NCBI RefSeq assembly: GCF_009617575.1
Contig: NZ_WIXJ01000002.1
Location: 310,001 to 374,000 of the forward strand
Reading direction: 5' to 3'
DNA: 64,000 nt
Source: Rhodocyclus gracilis
Lineage (GTDB): Bacteria > Pseudomonadota > Gammaproteobacteria > Burkholderiales > Rhodocyclaceae
Shown here: one piece after another, positions 24,009 to 34,185 of the stretch
How positions within the stretch are numbered: the first letter of the stretch is position 1
Layout: each line of letters starts with the position of its first letter
Program-made: the position numbers and the translations under genes
Notes under the pieces: model-generated
Told to the model about the DNA's origin: nothing
Databases searched by the model: none
Seen by the model: the letters and a program-made list of their open reading frames with translations, nothing else

Positions 24009-26414
24009 CTAATGAGTGACGAGCGTTGTCGCCGCCCCTTCGCTGACCGCCGGCGCGGCGGCCGGCGCGTCCGCCAAGGGTTCGGGGGCCCGCTCAAGGG
24101 CGTGCTGGAGCACTTGATCGATCCACTTGACCGGGATGATCTCGATTCGGTTTTTCACGCTATCCGGAATCTCAGCCAAATCCTTGACGTTTTCCTCCGG
24201 AATTAAGGCCGTCAGCAACCCACCGCGCACGGCGGCCAAAAGCTTCTCTTTCAGCCCACCAATCGGCAGCACTTCACCGCGAAGGGTAATTTCCCCCGTC
24301 ATCGCCACGTCGCAGCGCACGGGAATGCCGGTCAGCACGGATACCAACGCGGTACAAATGGCGATACCTGCCGATGGCCCGTCTTTCGGAATCGCCCCTT
24401 CAGGCAAGTGAATATGAATATCGCTCTTTTGATAGAAATCATCGGCGATACCCAAGGAGCGAGCGCGCTTGCGTACGACCGACAAGGCCGCCTGAATCGA
24501 CTCCTGCATGACGTCACCGAGCTTACCCGTCGTCGTTGTCTTGCCTTTACCGGGCAATACCACCGATTCAATCGTCAGCAATTCGCCACCGACCTCGGTC
24601 CACGCAAGACCCGTCACCTGACCGACCTGATTTTCACGACCAGCAAGGCCAAAGCTATAGCGCCGCACACCGAGATACTTTTCGAGATTCCGCGCAGTAA
24701 CCGCCACTTTAGTCTGGTTCTTGCGCAGCAAGAGCATTTTCACGACCTTGCGGCAAATCTTCGACAACTCGCGCTCCAGCGAACGCACGCCGGCCTCGCG
24801 GGTGTAGTAGCGCAATATATCGCGCAGCGCGCTTTCGGCCACCGTCAACTCAGCCTGCTTCAACCCATTATTCTTCATCTGTTTCGGCAACAGATAACGC
24901 TGGGCGATACTGACTTTTTCGTCCTCGGTATACCCCGATAAACGAATGACTTCCATGCGGTCAAGCAAAGGCGCGGGAATATTCAGGGTATTCGCCGTGG
25001 CGACGAACATGACCTCGGAAAGGTCATATTCCACCTCGACGTAATGATCCACGAACGTCGAATTCTGCTCTGGGTCCAGCACTTCCAGCAGCGCCGAACT
25101 GGGGTCACCGCGAAAATCGAGGCCCATCTTGTCGACTTCATCGAGCAGGAAGAGCGGGTTTTTCACCGCCACCTTGCTCATGTTCTGCAGAATCTTGCCG
25201 GGCATCGAGCCGATATACGTGCGGCGGTGACCACGCACCTCCGCTTCGTCGCGCACGCCGCCCAAGCTCATGCGCACGAACTTGCGATTCGTCGCACGAG
25301 CAATCGACTGCCCCAGCGAGGTCTTGCCGACGCCCGGAGGGCCAACGAGGCAAAGAATCGGCGCCTTGAGACGATCGACACGCTGCTGCACAGCGAGATA
25401 CTCAAGGATGCGTTCCTTGACCTTCTCCAAGCCCCAGTGGTCCTTGTCGAGCACTTTTTCAGCTTCGGGCAGATCCTTGCTGATGCGGGTCTTCTTGCGC
25501 CAGGGCAGGCCGACCAGCGTCTCGATGTAGTTGCGCACGACGGTCGCTTCAGCGGACATCGGCGACATGAGGCGCAGCTTCTTCAACTCGGATTGCGCCT
25601 TGTTCAGCGCCTCCTTGGTCATGCCCGCCGCGCGAATTTTCTTGTCGAGGTCTTCGAGGTCTGCGCCCTCTTCGCCCTCGCCCAGCTCTTTCTGAATCGC
25701 CTTGACCTGCTCATTCAGGTAATACTCGCGCTGGCTCTTCTCCATCTGGCGCTTGACGCGGCCGCGGATGCGCTTTTCCACCTGCAGGATGTCGATTTCG
25801 GACTCGAGCTGCGTCAGCAGGCGCTCGATACGCGCACGGATATCGAAGAGCTCCAGCACTTCCTGCTTCTGTTCGAGCTTGAGCGGCAGGTGTGCGGCGA
25901 TGGTATCGGCCAGACGACCGGCCTCTTCGATGCCAGCAATCGACGTCAGGATTTCTGGCGGAATCTTCTTGTTCAGCTTGACGTACTGGTCGAACTGCGC
26001 GATCACCGCGCGGCGCAAGGCCTCGACTTCGTGCTCAACGCCTTCATCGGCCTCAACCGCACGCGCACGGGAGACGAACATCGACTCCTGCAACTCGACC
26101 GACTCAACGACGGCGCGTTGCGTTCCCTCAACGAGCACCTTGACGGTTCCGTCGGGCAATTTAAGCATCTGCAGGATGTTGGCGATACAACCGACCGAGT
26201 AGAGATCCTCAGCTTCCGGCTCGTCCTTGGCCGCAGATTTCTGCGCCACGAGAAGGATGCTCTTGCCCGACTCCATCGCGACCTCAAGCGCCTTGATCGA
26301 CTTGGGGCGACCGACGAAGAGCGGGATCACCATGTGCGGGAAGACCACCACGTCGCGCAAAGGCAACAGCGGCAGGTCAACAGACTCAACGGCGAGTGGG
26401 GTAGTGGATGACAT
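24009..26414 (-). CDS. lon: ATP-dependent protease Lon
   Basis: Lon degrades misfolded and regulatory proteins in the cytosol. The 801-residue protein has the N-terminal substrate domain ([20 protein letters not shown]), a AAA+ module with Walker [12 protein letters not shown], and the protease domain with the catalytic serine in DGPSAGIA and lysine in [11 protein letters not shown] chose the ATG at 26414, 10 bases after AAGG; a GTG-type upstream extension adds only basic residues. The C-terminus has an Ala/Pro-rich tail beyond the usual end. A sigma-32-type promoter lies in the clpX-lon gap. Confidence 0.96.
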   Translation of the reverse strand: MSSTTPLAVESVDLPLLPLRDVVVFPHMVIPLFVGRPKSIKALEVAMESGKSILLVAQKSAAKDEPEAEDLYSVGCIANILQMLKLPDGTVKVLVEGTQRAVVESVELQESMFVSRARAVEADEGVEHEVEALRRAVIAQFDQYVKLNKKIPPEILTSIAGIEEAGRLADTIAAHLPLKLEQKQEVLELFDIRARIERLLTQLESEIDILQVEKRIRGRVKRQMEKSQREYYLNEQVKAIQKELGEGEEGADLEDLDKKIRAAGMTKEALNKAQSELKKLRLMSPMSAEATVVRNYIETLVGLPWRKKTRISKDLPEAEKVLDKDHWGLEKVKERILEYLAVQQRVDRLKAPILCLVGPPGVGKTSLGQSIARATNRKFVRMSLGGVRDEAEVRGHRRTYIGSMPGKILQNMSKVAVKNPLFLLDEVDKMGLDFRGDPSSALLEVLDPEQNSTFVDHYVEVEYDLSEVMFVATANTLNIPAPLLDRMEVIRLSGYTEDEKVSIAQRYLLPKQMKNNGLKQAELTVAESALRDILRYYTREAGVRSLERELSKICRKVVKMLLLRKNQTKVAVTARNLEKYLGVRRYSFGLAGRENQVGQVTGLAWTEVGGELLTIESVVLPGKGKTTTTGKLGDVMQESIQAALSVVRKRARSLGIADDFYQKSDIHIHLPEGAIPKDGPSAGIAICTALVSVLTGIPVRCDVAMTGEITLRGEVLPIGGLKEKLLAAVRGGLLTALIPEENVKDLAEIPDSVKNRIEIIPVKWIDQVLQHALERAPEPLADAPAAAPAVSEGAATTLVTH

Positions 26415-26448
26415 CAATGGGCGCCTTAGAGGTAAACGTCGACGCCCC

Positions 26449-26478
26449 ACATGGGGGCATCGACGGACATTTCAAGCC
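26449..26478 (-). promoter_or_regulatory. Sigma-32-type heat-shock promoter of lon
   Basis: On the minus strand, GGCTTGAA (26471-26478) is followed after 14 bases by CCCCATGT (26449-26456). This matches the sigma-32 consensus CTTGAA, 13-17 bases, CCCCATnT. It sits in the clpX-lon gap with the lon ATG about 35 bases downstream. It is a sequence match only. Confidence 0.75.
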
Positions 26479-26499
26479 GCAGCGGCGCGGCGCGAGAGC

Positions 26500-27771
26500 T
26501 CAGTTGGAGCCGGAGACCTTCGGCGTGTCGGCGTAGATCAGAATGGGCTTGGCGTCGCCAGAGACCATGTTTTCGTCGATCACGACCTTTGAGACATTCT
26601 CCATGCCGGGGAGTTCGTACATGGTGTCGAGGAGGATCGCCTCCAGGATCGAACGCAGACCACGCGCACCGGTCTTGCGTTCCAGGGCCTTGCGCGCAAT
26701 CGCCGTCAGGGCAGCCGGGCGGATTTCCAGCTCGACTCCTTCCATCGCGAAGAGCTTCTGGTATTGCTTGACCAGCGCGTTCTTCGGCTCGATGAGAATC
26801 TCCACGAGCGCCTCGGTAGAGAGTTCCTCAAGCGTCGCCACGACCGGCAGGCGACCGATCAACTCGGGGATGAGACCGAATTTGATCAGATCTTCCGGCT
26901 CGACATCGCGCAGCACGTCGCCAATGGCCTTGCGGTCATCCTTGCTCTTCACCTCGGCGCCAAAACCGATGCCACCGCGCTCGGAACGATTACGAATGAC
27001 CTTTTCGAGACCGTCAAAGGCACCACCGCACACGAACAGGATGTTCGTGGTATCAACCTGAACGAAGTCCTGGTTCGGATGCTTGCGCCCGCCCTGCGGC
27101 GGCACCGAAGCGACTGTTCCTTCGATCAGCTTGAGCAAGGCTTGTTGCACACCCTCGCCCGACACGTCGCGCGTAATCGAGGGATTGTCGGATTTACGCG
27201 AAATCTTGTCGATTTCGTCGATATAGACAATGCCCTGCTCAGCCTTCTCGACTTCGTAATCGCACTTTTGCAAGAGCTTCTGGATGATGTTTTCAACGTC
27301 CTCACCGACATAACCCGCTTCAGTGAGCGTCGTTGCATCAGCCATCACGAACGGCACATTCAGCAGACGCGCCAAGGTCTGCGCCAGCAGGGTCTTGCCC
27401 GAGCCCGTCGGCCCGACGAGGAGAATGTTGCTCTTCGCCAGTTCGACGTCTTCTGTGTGACGCCCGTGGTGGCGCAAACGCTTGTAGTGGTTGTAGACCG
27501 CCACCGAGAGAATGCGCTTGGCCGACTCTTGGCCGATCACGTACTGGCCGAGAATCGAGAAAATCTCCTTCGGCGTCGGCAAGTCGGGGCGGACGCTCTT
27601 GCCATCCTGCTCGCCGGCGATCTCGTCACGGACGATGTCATTGCAAAGCTCGATGCACTCGTCGCAGATGAAGACCGACGGGCCTGCAATCAGCTTCTTG
27701 ACCTCGTGCTGACTCTTGCCGCAAAACGAGCAATACAGCAGCTTTTCACTACCACTTTTCTTTTCCGGCAT
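26500..27771 (-). CDS. clpX: ATP-dependent Clp protease ATP-binding subunit ClpX
   Basis: ClpX unfolds substrates and feeds them to ClpP. The 423-residue protein has the zinc-binding domain CSFCGK...CDEC (residues about 14-41), Walker [13 protein letters not shown], Walker [10 protein letters not shown], and the sensor/arginine-finger region [13 protein letters not shown]. The GxGxF-type ClpP-contact and pore loops (GYVGEDVEN) are present. Length is standard. It lies 53 bases downstream of clpP in the tig-clpP-clpX order. Confidence 0.97.
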   Translation of the reverse strand: MPEKKSGSEKLLYCSFCGKSQHEVKKLIAGPSVFICDECIELCNDIVRDEIAGEQDGKSVRPDLPTPKEIFSILGQYVIGQESAKRILSVAVYNHYKRLRHHGRHTEDVELAKSNILLVGPTGSGKTLLAQTLARLLNVPFVMADATTLTEAGYVGEDVENIIQKLLQKCDYEVEKAEQGIVYIDEIDKISRKSDNPSITRDVSGEGVQQALLKLIEGTVASVPPQGGRKHPNQDFVQVDTTNILFVCGGAFDGLEKVIRNRSERGGIGFGAEVKSKDDRKAIGDVLRDVEPEDLIKFGLIPELIGRLPVVATLEELSTEALVEILIEPKNALVKQYQKLFAMEGVELEIRPAALTAIARKALERKTGARGLRSILEAILLDTMYELPGMENVSKVVIDENMVSGDAKPILIYADTPKVSGSN

Positions 27772-27824
27772 GTTCGCCTACCTCTCCCCTGAAGGACGAC
27801 CAATACGTTGCACGAGCAACGCGC

Positions 27825-28466
27825 TCAAGCGGCCTGCCGGCTGAGCAAAACCTTGTCGATCAATCCGTATTCCGCGGCTTCTTGCGCCGACAGGAAGTTG
27901 TCACGATCAGTATCTCGCTCAATGCGGTCGACTGGCTGGCCGGTATGCAGCGCCATGATCTCATTGAGTTTTGCGCGCAAGGAAAGAATTTCCTTGGCAT
28001 GAATGGCAATATCCGACGCCTGCCCCTGAAAACCGCCCATCGGCTGGTGAATCATGACACGAGAATTCGGCAGGGCAAAACGTTTCCCCTTGGCACCGGC
28101 CGCCAGGAGGAAAGCCCCCATCGACGCCGCCTGACCCAAGCACAGCGTGGACACATCGGGCTTGATGAACTGCATGGTGTCGTAGATCGACATCCCGGCG
28201 GTCACGGAACCGCCGGGCGAATTGATATAGAAGTGAATGTCCTTGTCAGGATTATCCGCCTCAAGGAACAGCAACTGCGCGACCACCAGATTGGCCGTCA
28301 CGTCGTTTACCGGACCTACCAGGAAAACGACGCGTTCGCGCAAAAGACGCGAGTAGATGTCGTACGCCCGTTCGCCGCGGCCGCTCTGCTCGATGACCAT
28401 CGGCACCATGCCCAGCGCTTGCGGATTCCAGCGGCTTTCGCCGCTCGCGTCTTCATGCATGCTCAT
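27825..28466 (-). CDS. clpP: ATP-dependent Clp protease proteolytic subunit ClpP
   Basis: The tetradecameric serine peptidase partner of ClpX. The 213-residue product has the catalytic serine in [11 protein letters not shown], the histidine in [10 protein letters not shown], and the oxyanion/strand segment [13 protein letters not shown] chose the ATG at 28466: AAGGAG ends five bases before it, while a GTG two codons earlier is inside that spacing. Located 53 bases after tig. Confidence 0.97.
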   Translation of the reverse strand: MSMHEDASGESRWNPQALGMVPMVIEQSGRGERAYDIYSRLLRERVVFLVGPVNDVTANLVVAQLLFLEADNPDKDIHFYINSPGGSVTAGMSIYDTMQFIKPDVSTLCLGQAASMGAFLLAAGAKGKRFALPNSRVMIHQPMGGFQGQASDIAIHAKEILSLRAKLNEIMALHTGQPVDRIERDTDRDNFLSAQEAAEYGLIDKVLLSRQAA

Positions 28467-28519
28467 ACACACTCCTTAGGCCGAGTTCTGACAAAAACGT
28501 CAAGGTTACGACAGCTCTC

Positions 28520-29857
28520 TCAGGACTGGCGTCCCATCAACTCTTCAAAAGCGATCGGTGCATCGCTGACGCTCGCCTTGGCCAACACCCAATCAACGGC
28601 CGCCGCTTCAACCGCAACCGCTTCGATTTCGGCCAGACGCTGCGGCTGGGAATAGTACCAGCGCACGACCTCGTCCGGATTCTCGTAGCTCTGCGCGGCC
28701 TCTTCGATCAACGAACGCACTTCCGCAGGATCTGCCTTCAGATCGTTCTCGCGAATCACTTGAGCAAGAATCAGCCCCAGCTTGACGCGACGTTCAGCCT
28801 TTTCGGTAAACCATTCAGGCTGAACAGGAAAATCAGCCCCCTTGATGCCACGCTGCTCCATTTCCTTGCGCGCCTGATCGACCAGACGCTCAACCTCGCC
28901 CTCGACCAGTGCCTTCGGTGCCTGCACCGGCGTCACCTTGAGCAGCAGCTCAAGCACTTGATCCTTGACGCGAGCACGCAGACGCTTCTTCACCTCACGG
29001 CGCAGATTGCCTTCGATCTCGCTACGCATGCGTTGCACGTCGCCGTCTTCAACCCCCAGCGCACGTGCGAAGTCGGCGTCAACTTCCGGCAGCACCGGCG
29101 CCGACACCTTCTTGACCGTCACGTCGAAGCTCACCGCCTGACCGGCCAGTTCAGCGGCCGGGTAGTCGGCCGGGAAGGTCATGTCGAAAGTCTTCGACTC
29201 ACCCGCCTTCAGGCCAACGATGGCCGCCTCGAAATCGGCGAGCATGGCACCGCGACCGAGCACAAAACCGTAGTCATTCGCCTGACCACCGGCGAAAGGC
29301 TCGTCGCCCTTGCGGCCGAGGAAATCGATCACCAACTGGTCGCCGTTTTCGGCGGCGCGATCAGCCTCTTCGTAGCGCACGCGCTGATGACGGAGGATGT
29401 CGAGCGTGCTGTCGATTTCAGCCGGCGTCACTTCGAAGGCAGCGCGTTCGATTTTTTCACCTTCCAGCGCACCAACCTTGACCTCCGGATAGACTTCGAA
29501 AACAGCCGAGAATTCGAGGTGTGTCGTGCTTTCGGTCGCCTTCGCCTCGATCCGCGGATAACCGGCGACGCGCAGCTTCTGCGCCTGAACCGCCTCACCG
29601 AAAGCGCGATCGATCGCGTCGGTGAGCGCCTCGTGACGCGCCTCGTCGCCGAACTGGCGACGAACGATGGCTTGCGGCGCTTTGCCCGGACGGAAACCCG
29701 CCAGCTTGAGCGTGCGCCCCTTGAGCTTCAGGCGTTGCTCAACATCCTTCTCGAAATCAGCCAGCGCAACCGCAATATCTACGCGCCGTTCGAGAGGATT
29801 CTCAACGGGCGCGGCGGACTGTTCGGAGGCGGAAGTGTTTGCGACATTCGTTTGCAT
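28520..29857 (-). CDS. tig: Trigger factor
   Basis: The ribosome-associated chaperone. The 445-residue protein has the ribosome-binding loop (GFRPGKAP), a peptidyl-prolyl isomerase domain at about 160-245 (GDQLVIDFLGRKGDEPFAGG) and the C-terminal arms. I chose the ATG at 29857, preceded by TGAGGA. The frame stays open further upstream, but only by running through tRNA-Leu. About 20 acidic and polar residues precede the ribosome-binding domain proper, a little more than usual. Confidence 0.96.
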   Translation of the reverse strand: MQTNVANTSASEQSAAPVENPLERRVDIAVALADFEKDVEQRLKLKGRTLKLAGFRPGKAPQAIVRRQFGDEARHEALTDAIDRAFGEAVQAQKLRVAGYPRIEAKATESTTHLEFSAVFEVYPEVKVGALEGEKIERAAFEVTPAEIDSTLDILRHQRVRYEEADRAAENGDQLVIDFLGRKGDEPFAGGQANDYGFVLGRGAMLADFEAAIVGLKAGESKTFDMTFPADYPAAELAGQAVSFDVTVKKVSAPVLPEVDADFARALGVEDGDVQRMRSEIEGNLRREVKKRLRARVKDQVLELLLKVTPVQAPKALVEGEVERLVDQARKEMEQRGIKGADFPVQPEWFTEKAERRVKLGLILAQVIRENDLKADPAEVRSLIEEAAQSYENPDEVVRWYYSQPQRLAEIEAVAVEAAAVDWVLAKASVSDAPIAFEELMGRQS

Positions 29858-29903
29858 TGGAATCCTCAGGAAGTGCGGGCAGAAGGACAAAAAACCGAGC
29901 ATT

Positions 29904-29988
29904 TGGTGCGAGAGAAGGGACTCGAACCCCCACGCCTTGCGGCGCTGGAACCTAAATCCAGTGCGTCTACCAATTTCGCCACTCTCGC
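29904..29988 (-). tRNA. tRNA-Leu (TAG)
   Basis: An 85-base class II tRNA starting GCGAGAGTGGCGAAATTGG, with anticodon TAG in the loop of CTGGATTTAGGTTCCAG, a long variable arm (CGCCGCAAGGCG) and encoded CCA. It lies 46 bases upstream of the tig start on the same strand with no terminator between, so the two are probably cotranscribed. Confidence 0.97.
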
Positions 29989-30000
29989 GGGCAGTCTGCA

Positions 30001-30030
30001 ATTTTAACCGAGATCGCCCTATACTGTCAG
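30001..30030 (-). promoter_or_regulatory. Sigma-70 promoter of tRNA-Leu (and possibly tig)
   Basis: On the minus strand CTGACA (30025-30030) and TAAAAT (30001-30006) are separated by 18 bases. The expected start point falls just before the mature tRNA 5' end at 29988. Confidence 0.65.
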
Positions 30031-30317
30031 CCGGCGATACAGACACACTTTGACACACTATTTCGCAGGTTTTACCTCGCTGATGCGTCGCCACCGCGTG
30101 CGAACGTGCTGTGAAGGAAGTCGCCGGCTGCCGACAGGCACTCCCGTCACTACCCGCGCAAAACCAGTCCGTCCGAGCGCCGGGAGCGCTTACACGGCGC
30201 CAACGAGCCACCAACCCTCCCGAGCGCTCGAGCCAACATCACCCGACGCTGCGGCTGAATTTTTGACAACTTCACGACTCAGTCATACCCCTTGCGCCCT
30301 CGCGCGCGCCGTTGCCG
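30031..30317. other. Gene-free region upstream of hpnC
   Basis: No gene was recognised. A perfect TTGACA (30050-30055, plus strand) could be the -35 of an hpnC promoter, but the -10 at the right distance (TACCTC) is poor. Open frames here continue into hpnC in other phases and look like shadows. Confidence 0.4.
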
Positions 30318-31151
30318 ATGCCTGTCGATCACTACGAGAATTTCCCGGTTGCCTCACTGCTGCTCCCGGCGCGTCTGCGGCGCCCGATCGAGGCGATCTA
30401 CCATTTCGCCCGCGCGGCGGACGATGTTGCCGACGAAGGCTCGCTCACGGCCTGCGAACGCCAGCAACAGCTCGGCATCTACTTCAACGCCCTGGAGCGC
30501 ATCGAAGCCGGCCAAGATTGCGCCCCGGCATTCGCCAACCTGGCGGCAACGGTCCGCGAATGGCAACTGCCCGTCCCGCTGCTGCGCGACCTGCTACTCG
30601 CGTTTGCGCAGGACATCGTCAAAACGCGTTATGCCGATTTCGCCGAACTGCACGACTATTGCCGGCGCTCGGCCAACCCGGTCGGGCGGCTGCTTCTGCA
30701 TCTGGCCGGGCGTACCGATGACGACGCCTGTCGCTGCTCCGACGCCGTCTGCACGGGCCTGCAACTTGCCAACTTCTGGCAGGACGTCGCCCTCGACTGG
30801 GACAAGGGACGCGTCTATCTGCCGCAAAGCGATCTCGTGCGCTTTGGTGTGTGCGAAGACGACATACGTGACGCGCGTTGCCCGCCCGCCTGGCAGGCGC
30901 TCATGGAATTTCAGGTGGCGCGTGCCGACGCTCTGCTGCGCGAGGGCATACCGCTCGTGCGCGTTCTCCCCGGCCGACTCGGCTGGGAAATTCGCCTGAC
31001 CATCCTCGGTGGATTGCGCATCCTCGAAAAAATCCGCGCCCATAGCGGCGACGTCTTCCGCCACCGCCCCACACTGCGTCCGGCCGACTGGCTGACCCTG
31101 AGTCTGCGCGCGCCCTTCATCGCGCGCGCCAGCCATCCCGCTCTCCCCTGA
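30318..31151 (+). CDS. hpnC: Hydroxysqualene synthase HpnC
   Basis: HpnC converts presqualene diphosphate to hydroxysqualene in the three-enzyme bacterial route to squalene. The 277-residue protein is a trans-isoprenyl-diphosphate-synthase fold with first aspartate motif ADDVADE and second motif WQDVALD, plus the KGRVYLP segment after it. I chose the ATG at 30318; a TTG two codons upstream is possible. It heads the hpnCDE set. Confidence 0.94.
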   Translation: MPVDHYENFPVASLLLPARLRRPIEAIYHFARAADDVADEGSLTACERQQQLGIYFNALERIEAGQDCAPAFANLAATVREWQLPVPLLRDLLLAFAQDIVKTRYADFAELHDYCRRSANPVGRLLLHLAGRTDDDACRCSDAVCTGLQLANFWQDVALDWDKGRVYLPQSDLVRFGVCEDDIRDARCPPAWQALMEFQVARADALLREGIPLVRVLPGRLGWEIRLTILGGLRILEKIRAHSGDVFRHRPTLRPADWLTLSLRAPFIARASHPALP

Positions 31152-31207
31152 GCCAGCCGCCTTCCGCTCGCCGCCCACCGCATGCCAGCCTTTTCGCCCA
31201 TCACGCA

Positions 31208-32041
31208 ATGACACCCGACCAGTATTGCCAGGAACGCGCCGCCGGCAGCGGCTCCAGCTTCTATTACAGCTTTCTGTTCCTGCCGCCGCTGCGGCGGCGG
31301 GCGATTACGGCCCTGTACGCCTTCTGCCGCGAGGTCGACGACGTCGTCGACGAGTGCCGCGATCCTGCCATCGCCGCCACCAAACTCGCCTGGTGGCGCG
31401 GCGAAGTGGAGCGCCTCTACCACGGCACGCCACAGCACCCGGTGACGCGCGCCCTGCAAGCACTGCGCGCTGACTTTGACCTGCCACAGGAGCAACTCGA
31501 AGAGATCATCGCCGGCATGGAGATGGATCTCGTGGCCGCGCGCTACGCCGATTTCAGCGCACTCTCGCTCTACTGCTACCGCGTCGCCAGCGTCGTGGGA
31601 CTCCTCGCCGCCGAGATATTCGGCTACCGCGACCGCCAGACACTGCGCTACGCCAACGACCTCGGCATGGCCTTCCAGCTCACCAACATCATTCGCGATG
31701 TCGGCGAGGACGCGCGCCGCGGACGCATTTACCTGCCACAGGACGAGCTGGCGCGTTTCGGCGTCGCCGAAGCCGACCTCACCGCCGGCCGCTACAGCGA
31801 TAACTTCTATCGCCTGATGGCCTTCCAGATCGAGCGCGCCGAACACTATTACGACAAGGCACTCGCCGCCCTGCCCGCCGTCGACCGCAAAGCGCAACGT
31901 CCGGGCCTGATGATGGCGGCAATCTATCGAACCGTGCTCGACGAAATCAAGCGCGACGGCATGCACACGCTGACGCAACGCCTCTCCTTGCCACCACTGC
32001 GCAAACTCTGGATCGCCGCGCGCGTCTGGCTTCGCCCATGA
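31208..32041 (+). CDS. hpnD: Presqualene diphosphate synthase HpnD
   Basis: HpnD condenses two farnesyl diphosphates to presqualene diphosphate. The 277-residue protein has both aspartate-rich motifs, VDDVVDE and IRDVGED, the SSFYYSFLFLPP opening typical of HpnD, and RRGRIYLPQDEL. It starts 56 bases after hpnC, and its stop overlaps hpnE by four bases. Confidence 0.95.
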   Translation: MTPDQYCQERAAGSGSSFYYSFLFLPPLRRRAITALYAFCREVDDVVDECRDPAIAATKLAWWRGEVERLYHGTPQHPVTRALQALRADFDLPQEQLEEIIAGMEMDLVAARYADFSALSLYCYRVASVVGLLAAEIFGYRDRQTLRYANDLGMAFQLTNIIRDVGEDARRGRIYLPQDELARFGVAEADLTAGRYSDNFYRLMAFQIERAEHYYDKALAALPAVDRKAQRPGLMMAAIYRTVLDEIKRDGMHTLTQRLSLPPLRKLWIAARVWLRP

Positions 32042-33387
32042 GGGTCGCGGTCATCGGCGGTGGTTGGGCCGGCCTTGCCGCCGCCGTCGAACTCTGCGCT
32101 GCCGGCATTCAAGTGGTCGTCTTCGAGGCCGCCGCACAACTGGGCGGACGCGCCCGCCGCGTCGACCTGCCCGGCGAAGCCAACGCGCCCCCACTGCACC
32201 TCGACAACGGTCAGCACATCCTGATCGGCGCCTACCGCGAAACGCTGCGCCTGATGCGCACCGTCGGCGCCGAGCCGGAAGCACGGTTGCAGCGCCGCAC
32301 CCTCACCATGCTCTATCCGGGCAGCCCCGACGCTCCGGCCTTCCAGCTCAAGCTGCTGCGCCTGCCGTCGCCGCTGCATCTGGCACTGGGCCTCCTCGGC
32401 GCACGGGGCGCCACGCTCGGCGAAAAAATCCGTGCCGCACGCTTCATGCGCACACTGCAAGCCCAGCACTGGACGCTCGCGCAGGACGAAACCGTCAGCC
32501 AGCTGCTCGACCGGCACGGCCAGCATGGAGCCTTGCGGCAGCGTTTGTGGGAGCCACTCTGCCTGTCGGCCCTCAACACACCGGCAGCCGAAGCATCGGC
32601 GCGCGTCTTCGTCACCGTCATGGGCGATAGCCTCGGCGGCGCCCGCGACGCCACCGACCTGCTCCTGCCGGCGGCCGACCTCGGGGAAATATTCCCGGCG
32701 CCCGCAGCGCGCTTCATCCGGACGCACGGCGGCGACGTGCGCACCGCCTGCCGGGTCCAGTCGCTATGCGCCGCTGGCGACGCCATGCGCGTCGTCTGTG
32801 GCGCAGACAACGACGCCGAGTCCTTCGATCATGTCGTCGTCGCCACCGCCGCTCCTGCCGCTGCGCGCCTTCTGGCGCCCTGGCCGACGCTGGCCGCGCG
32901 CTTTGGCGAACTCGCTCACGCGCCCATCGGCACGCTTTATCTCGGCTACCCGCAGAATGTCAGCCTGCCCTTCCCGATGCTCGGACTGGACAGCGACGCC
33001 AGCCCGCAGCACTCCGCCGCCGAACCGCCGCTGGGGCAGTGGGTCTTTGATCGCGGCCAGTTGTGCGCAACACCGGGCGTCCTTGCCAGTGTTTTCAGCG
33101 GACGCGGGCAATGGGAGGCGCTCGACGCAGACGCCCTTGCACAGCGCCTGCACCGCGAACTGGAAACCGCCCTCAAGCACACGCTCCCCGCGCCGCGCTG
33201 GCAACGGCTCATCCGCGAGCGCCGCGCCACCTTCGTCTGCCGCCCCCACCTTGATCGGCCGACGCCGCACACGCCGCAGCGCGGCCTCTGGCTGGCCGGC
33301 GATTACCTGTGCGCCGGCTACCCCGCCACGCTCGAAGCCGCCGTGCGCAGCGGCATAACGGCAGCGCAGGCCATCCTCGTGCGCTGA
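32038..33387 (+). CDS. hpnE: Hydroxysqualene dehydroxylase HpnE
   Basis: An FAD-dependent amine-oxidase-fold enzyme that reduces hydroxysqualene to squalene. The 449-residue product starts with the dinucleotide motif AVIGGGWAGLAAA and ends with the FAD-contact segment GLWLAGDYLCAGYPATLEAA. The ATGA overlap with hpnD suggests coupling. No squalene-hopene cyclase (shc) is in the window, so the fate of squalene cannot be read here. Confidence 0.94.
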   Translation: MRVAVIGGGWAGLAAAVELCAAGIQVVVFEAAAQLGGRARRVDLPGEANAPPLHLDNGQHILIGAYRETLRLMRTVGAEPEARLQRRTLTMLYPGSPDAPAFQLKLLRLPSPLHLALGLLGARGATLGEKIRAARFMRTLQAQHWTLAQDETVSQLLDRHGQHGALRQRLWEPLCLSALNTPAAEASARVFVTVMGDSLGGARDATDLLLPAADLGEIFPAPAARFIRTHGGDVRTACRVQSLCAAGDAMRVVCGADNDAESFDHVVVATAAPAAARLLAPWPTLAARFGELAHAPIGTLYLGYPQNVSLPFPMLGLDSDASPQHSAAEPPLGQWVFDRGQLCATPGVLASVFSGRGQWEALDADALAQRLHRELETALKHTLPAPRWQRLIRERRATFVCRPHLDRPTPHTPQRGLWLAGDYLCAGYPATLEAAVRSGITAAQAILVR

Positions 33388-33399
33388 GCAGCCCGCCAG

Positions 33400-34185
33400 T
33401 CAGCCTTGCGAGCGCCCGTCGAACGATTCAATCGCTCCGGCGTGCATGCGTAGACGCCGGTCGCAACGGGCGGCGATTTCTTCATCGTGCGTCACGAGGA
33501 TCAGCGTCGTCCCCCGCTCGGCGTTGATGGCGAACATCAGATCGATGATCTGCGCACCGGTAGCCGCATCGAGATTACCGGTCGGCTCGTCAGCCAGTAT
33601 CCACTGTGGATTCGGCGCAAAGGCGCGCGCCAGCGCGACCCGCTGCTGCTCGCCCCCGGACAGCTGACGCGGCGTATGTCGCAGACGATGCGCCAGCCCG
33701 ACACGCTCCAGCCACTGGCGCGCCGTCGCTTCCGCCCCCGACGCGCCCGCCAGTTCCAGCGGCAACATGACGTTCTCCAGCGCGGACAAAGACGGCAGCA
33801 GCTGAAAAGACTGAAAAACGAAGCCCAGCGAACGTCCGCGCAGCGTCGCGCGCGCGTCTTCGTCGAGCGCCGACAGGTCCTGCCCGTCGAGAAACACCGA
33901 GCCCTCGCTCGCCACATCGAGGCCAGCGATCAGGCCCAACAGCGTCGACTTGCCCGAGCCCGACGCCCCGACGATGGCCAGCGTCTCCCCCGCCGCAACC
34001 GAGAACGAAATCTCGTGCAGAATGATCAAGCTCGCATTGCCGTCACCGCCCGTTCCCGCTGATCCGCCAGCGCTCTCGCTCGCCACGCCAACCCGCTTCG
34101 TCAGCCGGTGAACGACGAGCGCCGGCGCAGGATGTTCTCCGACCGTGCCGCCCACCCACGCTTCGTTAGTTACCGTCATGTCCAT
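33400..34185 (-). CDS. ybbA: ABC transporter ATP-binding protein (YbbA/LolD type)
   Basis: A 261-residue single nucleotide-binding domain of the MacB/LolD class: Walker A GASGSGKST, signature LSGGEQQR, Walker B ILADEPTGNLD and the H loop THDEE. A Gly/Ala/Ser-rich insertion of about 20 residues breaks the first strand pair, before LIILHEISF. I chose the ATG at 34185 because AAAGGA lies eight bases before it; the ATG at 34179 is the alternative. The partner permease normally next to it is missing. It is divergent from tesA, and the two 5' ends overlap by eight bases. Confidence 0.87.
   Translation of the reverse strand: MDMTVTNEAWVGGTVGEHPAPALVVHRLTKRVGVASESAGGSAGTGGDGNASLIILHEISFSVAAGETLAIVGASGSGKSTLLGLIAGLDVASEGSVFLDGQDLSALDEDARATLRGRSLGFVFQSFQLLPSLSALENVMLPLELAGASGAEATARQWLERVGLAHRLRHTPRQLSGGEQQRVALARAFAPNPQWILADEPTGNLDAATGAQIIDLMFAINAERGTTLILVTHDEEIAARCDRRLRMHAGAIESFDGRSQG

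Noticed and set aside
29858-30214. An N-terminal extension of trigger factor by 119 codons
   Set aside because: It would translate through the complete tRNA-Leu gene; the ATG at 29857 has a ribosome site and matches the family start.
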